Source of the DNA: Gammaproteobacteria bacterium
Lineage (GTDB): Bacteria; Pseudomonadota; Gammaproteobacteria; GCA-002705445; GCA-002716945
Assembly (NCBI GenBank): GCA_002701705.1
Contig: NZWU01000018.1
Location: 39,302 to 47,047, forward strand
Length of the DNA stretch: 7,746 nucleotides
Direction: 5' to 3'
Shown here: piece by piece, positions 6,507 through 7,746 of the stretch
Layout of the letters: each line of letters starts with the position of its first letter
How positions within the stretch are numbered: the first letter of the stretch is position 1
Translations under genes and position numbers: made by a program
The notes under the pieces: generated by a model
What the model saw: the letters and a program-made list of their open reading frames with translations, nothing else
What the model was told of the DNA's origin: nothing
Database searches by the model: none

Positions 6507-6737
6507 TTACTTTTCTCTACTGACAACCATACTCCAATGATCATCAACTTTTGTCTTGCTTACTAATTTATGTCCAATTTTTGAACACCATGTTGGCACA
6601 TCACCAGCAGTCCCCGGGTCATTAGATAGCAATTCAATTTCATCCCCAATCTCTATCAATTTAATGCCTGCAATTAATTCCATGAGAGGTCCCGGACATG
6701 CAGTATTTCTTGCATCAATCAGTGTTCGTTGAGACAT
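6507..6737 (-). CDS. tusA: TusA-family sulfur carrier protein
   Basis: A 76-residue TusA/SirA-like protein (E. coli TusA has 81). The hallmark Cys-Pro-x-Pro is present as ACPGPLMEL, with the persulfide-carrying Cys14. The second conserved block, NDPGTAGDVPTWCSKIGHKL (39-58), matches the usual D-P-x-x-x-x-D-(I/V)-P-x-x-C-x-x-x-G-H pattern and includes Cys51. TusA proteins accept sulfane sulfur as a Cys persulfide and hand it to partners, either for tRNA 2-thiouridine or, in sulfur oxidisers, for dissimilatory sulfur oxidation. Being first in an operon with an SQR-like enzyme and DUF1641 favours a role in sulfur oxidation or trafficking over tRNA thiolation; this is inference from context. No strong Shine-Dalgarno sequence is seen (only AAGATGG nearby). 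A candidate promoter lies just upstream. Confidence 0.92.
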   Translation of the reverse strand: MSQRTLIDARNTACPGPLMELIAGIKLIEIGDEIELLSNDPGTAGDVPTWCSKIGHKLVSKTKVDDHWSMVVSREK

Positions 6738-6743
6738 AAGACC

Positions 6744-6773
6744 ATCTTAACTCAAAAAGTTTAAATATGTTAA
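6744..6773 (-). promoter_or_regulatory. Candidate promoter of the tusA-SQR-like-DUF1641 operon
   Basis: On the minus strand TTAACA (6773-6768, 5 of 6 matches to TTGACA) is separated by 18 bases from TAAGAT (6749-6744, 4 of 6 to TATAAT). The predicted start point falls at or within a base or two of the tusA ATG (6737), which would make a leaderless transcript. The spacing is right and the -35 is good, but the region is AT-rich and the -10 is only fair. Confidence 0.4.
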
Positions 6774-6785
6774 ATTTATATCTGG

Positions 6786-6809
6786 AATAATAGATTATTG
6801 TTATATGAT
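6786..6809 (+). promoter_or_regulatory. Small inverted repeat and possible -10 box upstream of ispA
   Basis: AATAAT (6786-6791), 2 bases and ATTATT (6794-6799) form a 6-bp inverted repeat. It is followed by TATGAT (6804-6809, 5 of 6 matches to TATAAT), which would start transcription about 10 bases before the ispA ATG. No convincing -35 is seen. All of it is low-complexity A/T, so both readings are weak. Confidence 0.2.
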
Positions 6810-6825
6810 TAAATTCTAATATGTC

Positions 6826-7707
6826 ATGAAAGTAGAACAAATAATAACAAAAAAAATAATGGAGTTTGATAAATACGCTAACTCTTATTTAATGAAGTTT
6901 AAACATAAATCTTTTTTATCAAAAGCTATGATTTATGGGGTACTTAATGGAGGAAAAAGGCTGAGACCATTTTTAGTTATAAGTTTATCAAATTATTTAA
7001 AAATTAAAAAAAGTAATTATATGAGAGTTGCATTAGCTGTAGAGTTAATCCACTGTTATTCATTAATCCATGATGATTTACCAGCGATGGATAATGATGA
7101 TTTACGTAGAGGCGTTTTAACAACACATAAAAAATTTGATGAGGCTACGGCAATACTTTCTGGAAATAGCATACTAACATTAGCCTTTGAAATTTTAGCT
7201 GATAAAAAAACACATCCTGACCCACATGTAAGAAGTAAGTTGATTAAAACTCTAGCACAGATATCTGGTAGAGAAGGATTAGCTGGCGGTCAATCTTTAG
7301 ATTTGCTCTATGAAAGAAAAAAAGTAAGCCAAGCTGAAATCTTACAAATGCATTATTTGAAGACAGCAAGATTATTTGAGTTTTGTGCCTGCGCTCCATT
7401 CATAATGAAATGTTCCGGTAAAAAAGAAATTGATAATGCTATCCTATATGGCAAGAATTTTGGTTTAATTTTTCAAGCTACTGATGATCTGCTCGATTCA
7501 ATTGGTAGTAAAAGAATATTAGGAAAAAATATCAAAAAAGATTTAATGCAGAACAAAGGAAGCATACTACTTTTTAAAAATACAAGTGAGGTTAAAAAAT
7601 ACTGCAAAATATTGGCTGACCAAGCAACAAAAAAATCAGTGATATTCGGAAAAGATAACTCTATTTTTAAAGAACTTATTTTTTCAATTATTGATAGAAC
7701 TATATAA
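6826..7707 (+). CDS. ispA: Farnesyl diphosphate synthase (short-chain polyprenyl synthetase)
   Basis: IspA condenses dimethylallyl or geranyl diphosphate with isopentenyl diphosphate to make C15 farnesyl diphosphate, the precursor of undecaprenyl carrier and quinone side chains. The 293 residues match the family (E. coli 299). GGKRLRP is at 42-48. The first aspartate-rich motif is DDLPAMD (83-89), with the four-residue spacing typical of bacterial enzymes. GLAGGQSLDL is at 151-160, KTARLF at 179-184 (usually KTG) and the second aspartate-rich motif FQATDDLLD at 216-224. The residue five positions before the first motif is Tyr78, as in C15-making enzymes, so farnesyl rather than geranylgeranyl product is favoured. 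Alphaproteobacterial-looking blocks (HCYSLIHDD, FDEATAILSGN) support the taxonomic guess. No Shine-Dalgarno sequence precedes the ATG. Its common neighbour xseB is not upstream; dxs, if present, would lie beyond the window. Confidence 0.95.
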   Translation: MKVEQIITKKIMEFDKYANSYLMKFKHKSFLSKAMIYGVLNGGKRLRPFLVISLSNYLKIKKSNYMRVALAVELIHCYSLIHDDLPAMDNDDLRRGVLTTHKKFDEATAILSGNSILTLAFEILADKKTHPDPHVRSKLIKTLAQISGREGLAGGQSLDLLYERKKVSQAEILQMHYLKTARLFEFCACAPFIMKCSGKKEIDNAILYGKNFGLIFQATDDLLDSIGSKRILGKNIKKDLMQNKGSILLFKNTSEVKKYCKILADQATKKSVIFGKDNSIFKELIFSIIDRTI

Positions 7708-7746
7708 TAAGATGCTGAATTAATATTAAAATTATGTTATTTTTAT

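Noticed and set aside
6357..6566. Plus-strand open frame of 69 codons
   Set aside because: Antisense to the start of the SQR-like gene and the end of tusA, both well supported.
7708..7746. Start of another gene (ATG at 7734) after ispA
   Set aside because: Only four codons are visible before the window ends, with no ribosome-binding site; a dxs gene here would be a guess.

Overview
The window is a compact, AT-rich bacterial chromosome segment. It looks like a streamlined, probably marine alphaproteobacterium. Two things point that way. The IspA protein carries alphaproteobacterial-looking blocks (HCYSLIHDDLPAMD, FDEATAILSGN, a THPDPHVR-type loop). The tRNA-Thr gene does not encode its CCA end. 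Genes are packed tightly, with no non-coding stretch longer than about 110 bases. This placement is an inference from remembered sequence patterns. An AT-rich sulfur-oxidising gammaproteobacterium (SUP05-like) is the main alternative.

Layout. Bases 1-1004 (-) hold a Tas-like aldo/keto reductase, cut at its C-terminus by the window edge. It is divergent from 1102-2436 (+), a SulP-family anion transporter that stops right after its membrane domain and so lacks the usual STAS domain. The 97-base gap between them holds a perfect 8-bp inverted repeat whose two arms each read TATAAT. Bases 4058-2433 (-) form a thiS-thiG-trmB operon (sulfur carrier, thiazole synthase, tRNA m7G46 methyltransferase) whose last stop overlaps the SulP stop. 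A tRNA-Thr(CGU) at 4115-4187 (+) is divergent from thiS. A TVP38/TMEM64 (DedA-superfamily) membrane protein lies at 4202-4870 (-).

Bases 6737-4977 (-) form a three-gene cassette: a TusA-family sulfur carrier, a sulfide:quinone-oxidoreductase-like flavoprotein and a DUF1641 protein. It is closed by a hairpin/U-tract terminator. Bases 6826-7707 (+) encode farnesyl diphosphate synthase IspA, divergent from tusA. The last 39 bases show no supportable gene.

How the genes fit together. Sulfur handling recurs: a possible sulfate or other anion carrier, the ThiS sulfur carrier for thiazole synthesis, and the TusA/SQR-like/DUF1641 cassette. The cassette is the most interesting part. The sequence suggests the flavoprotein oxidises a reduced sulfur species at a two-cysteine centre and the product sulfane sulfur is passed to TusA. 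DUF1641 would be an accessory subunit of unknown role. No mobile element, CRISPR array or riboswitch was seen.
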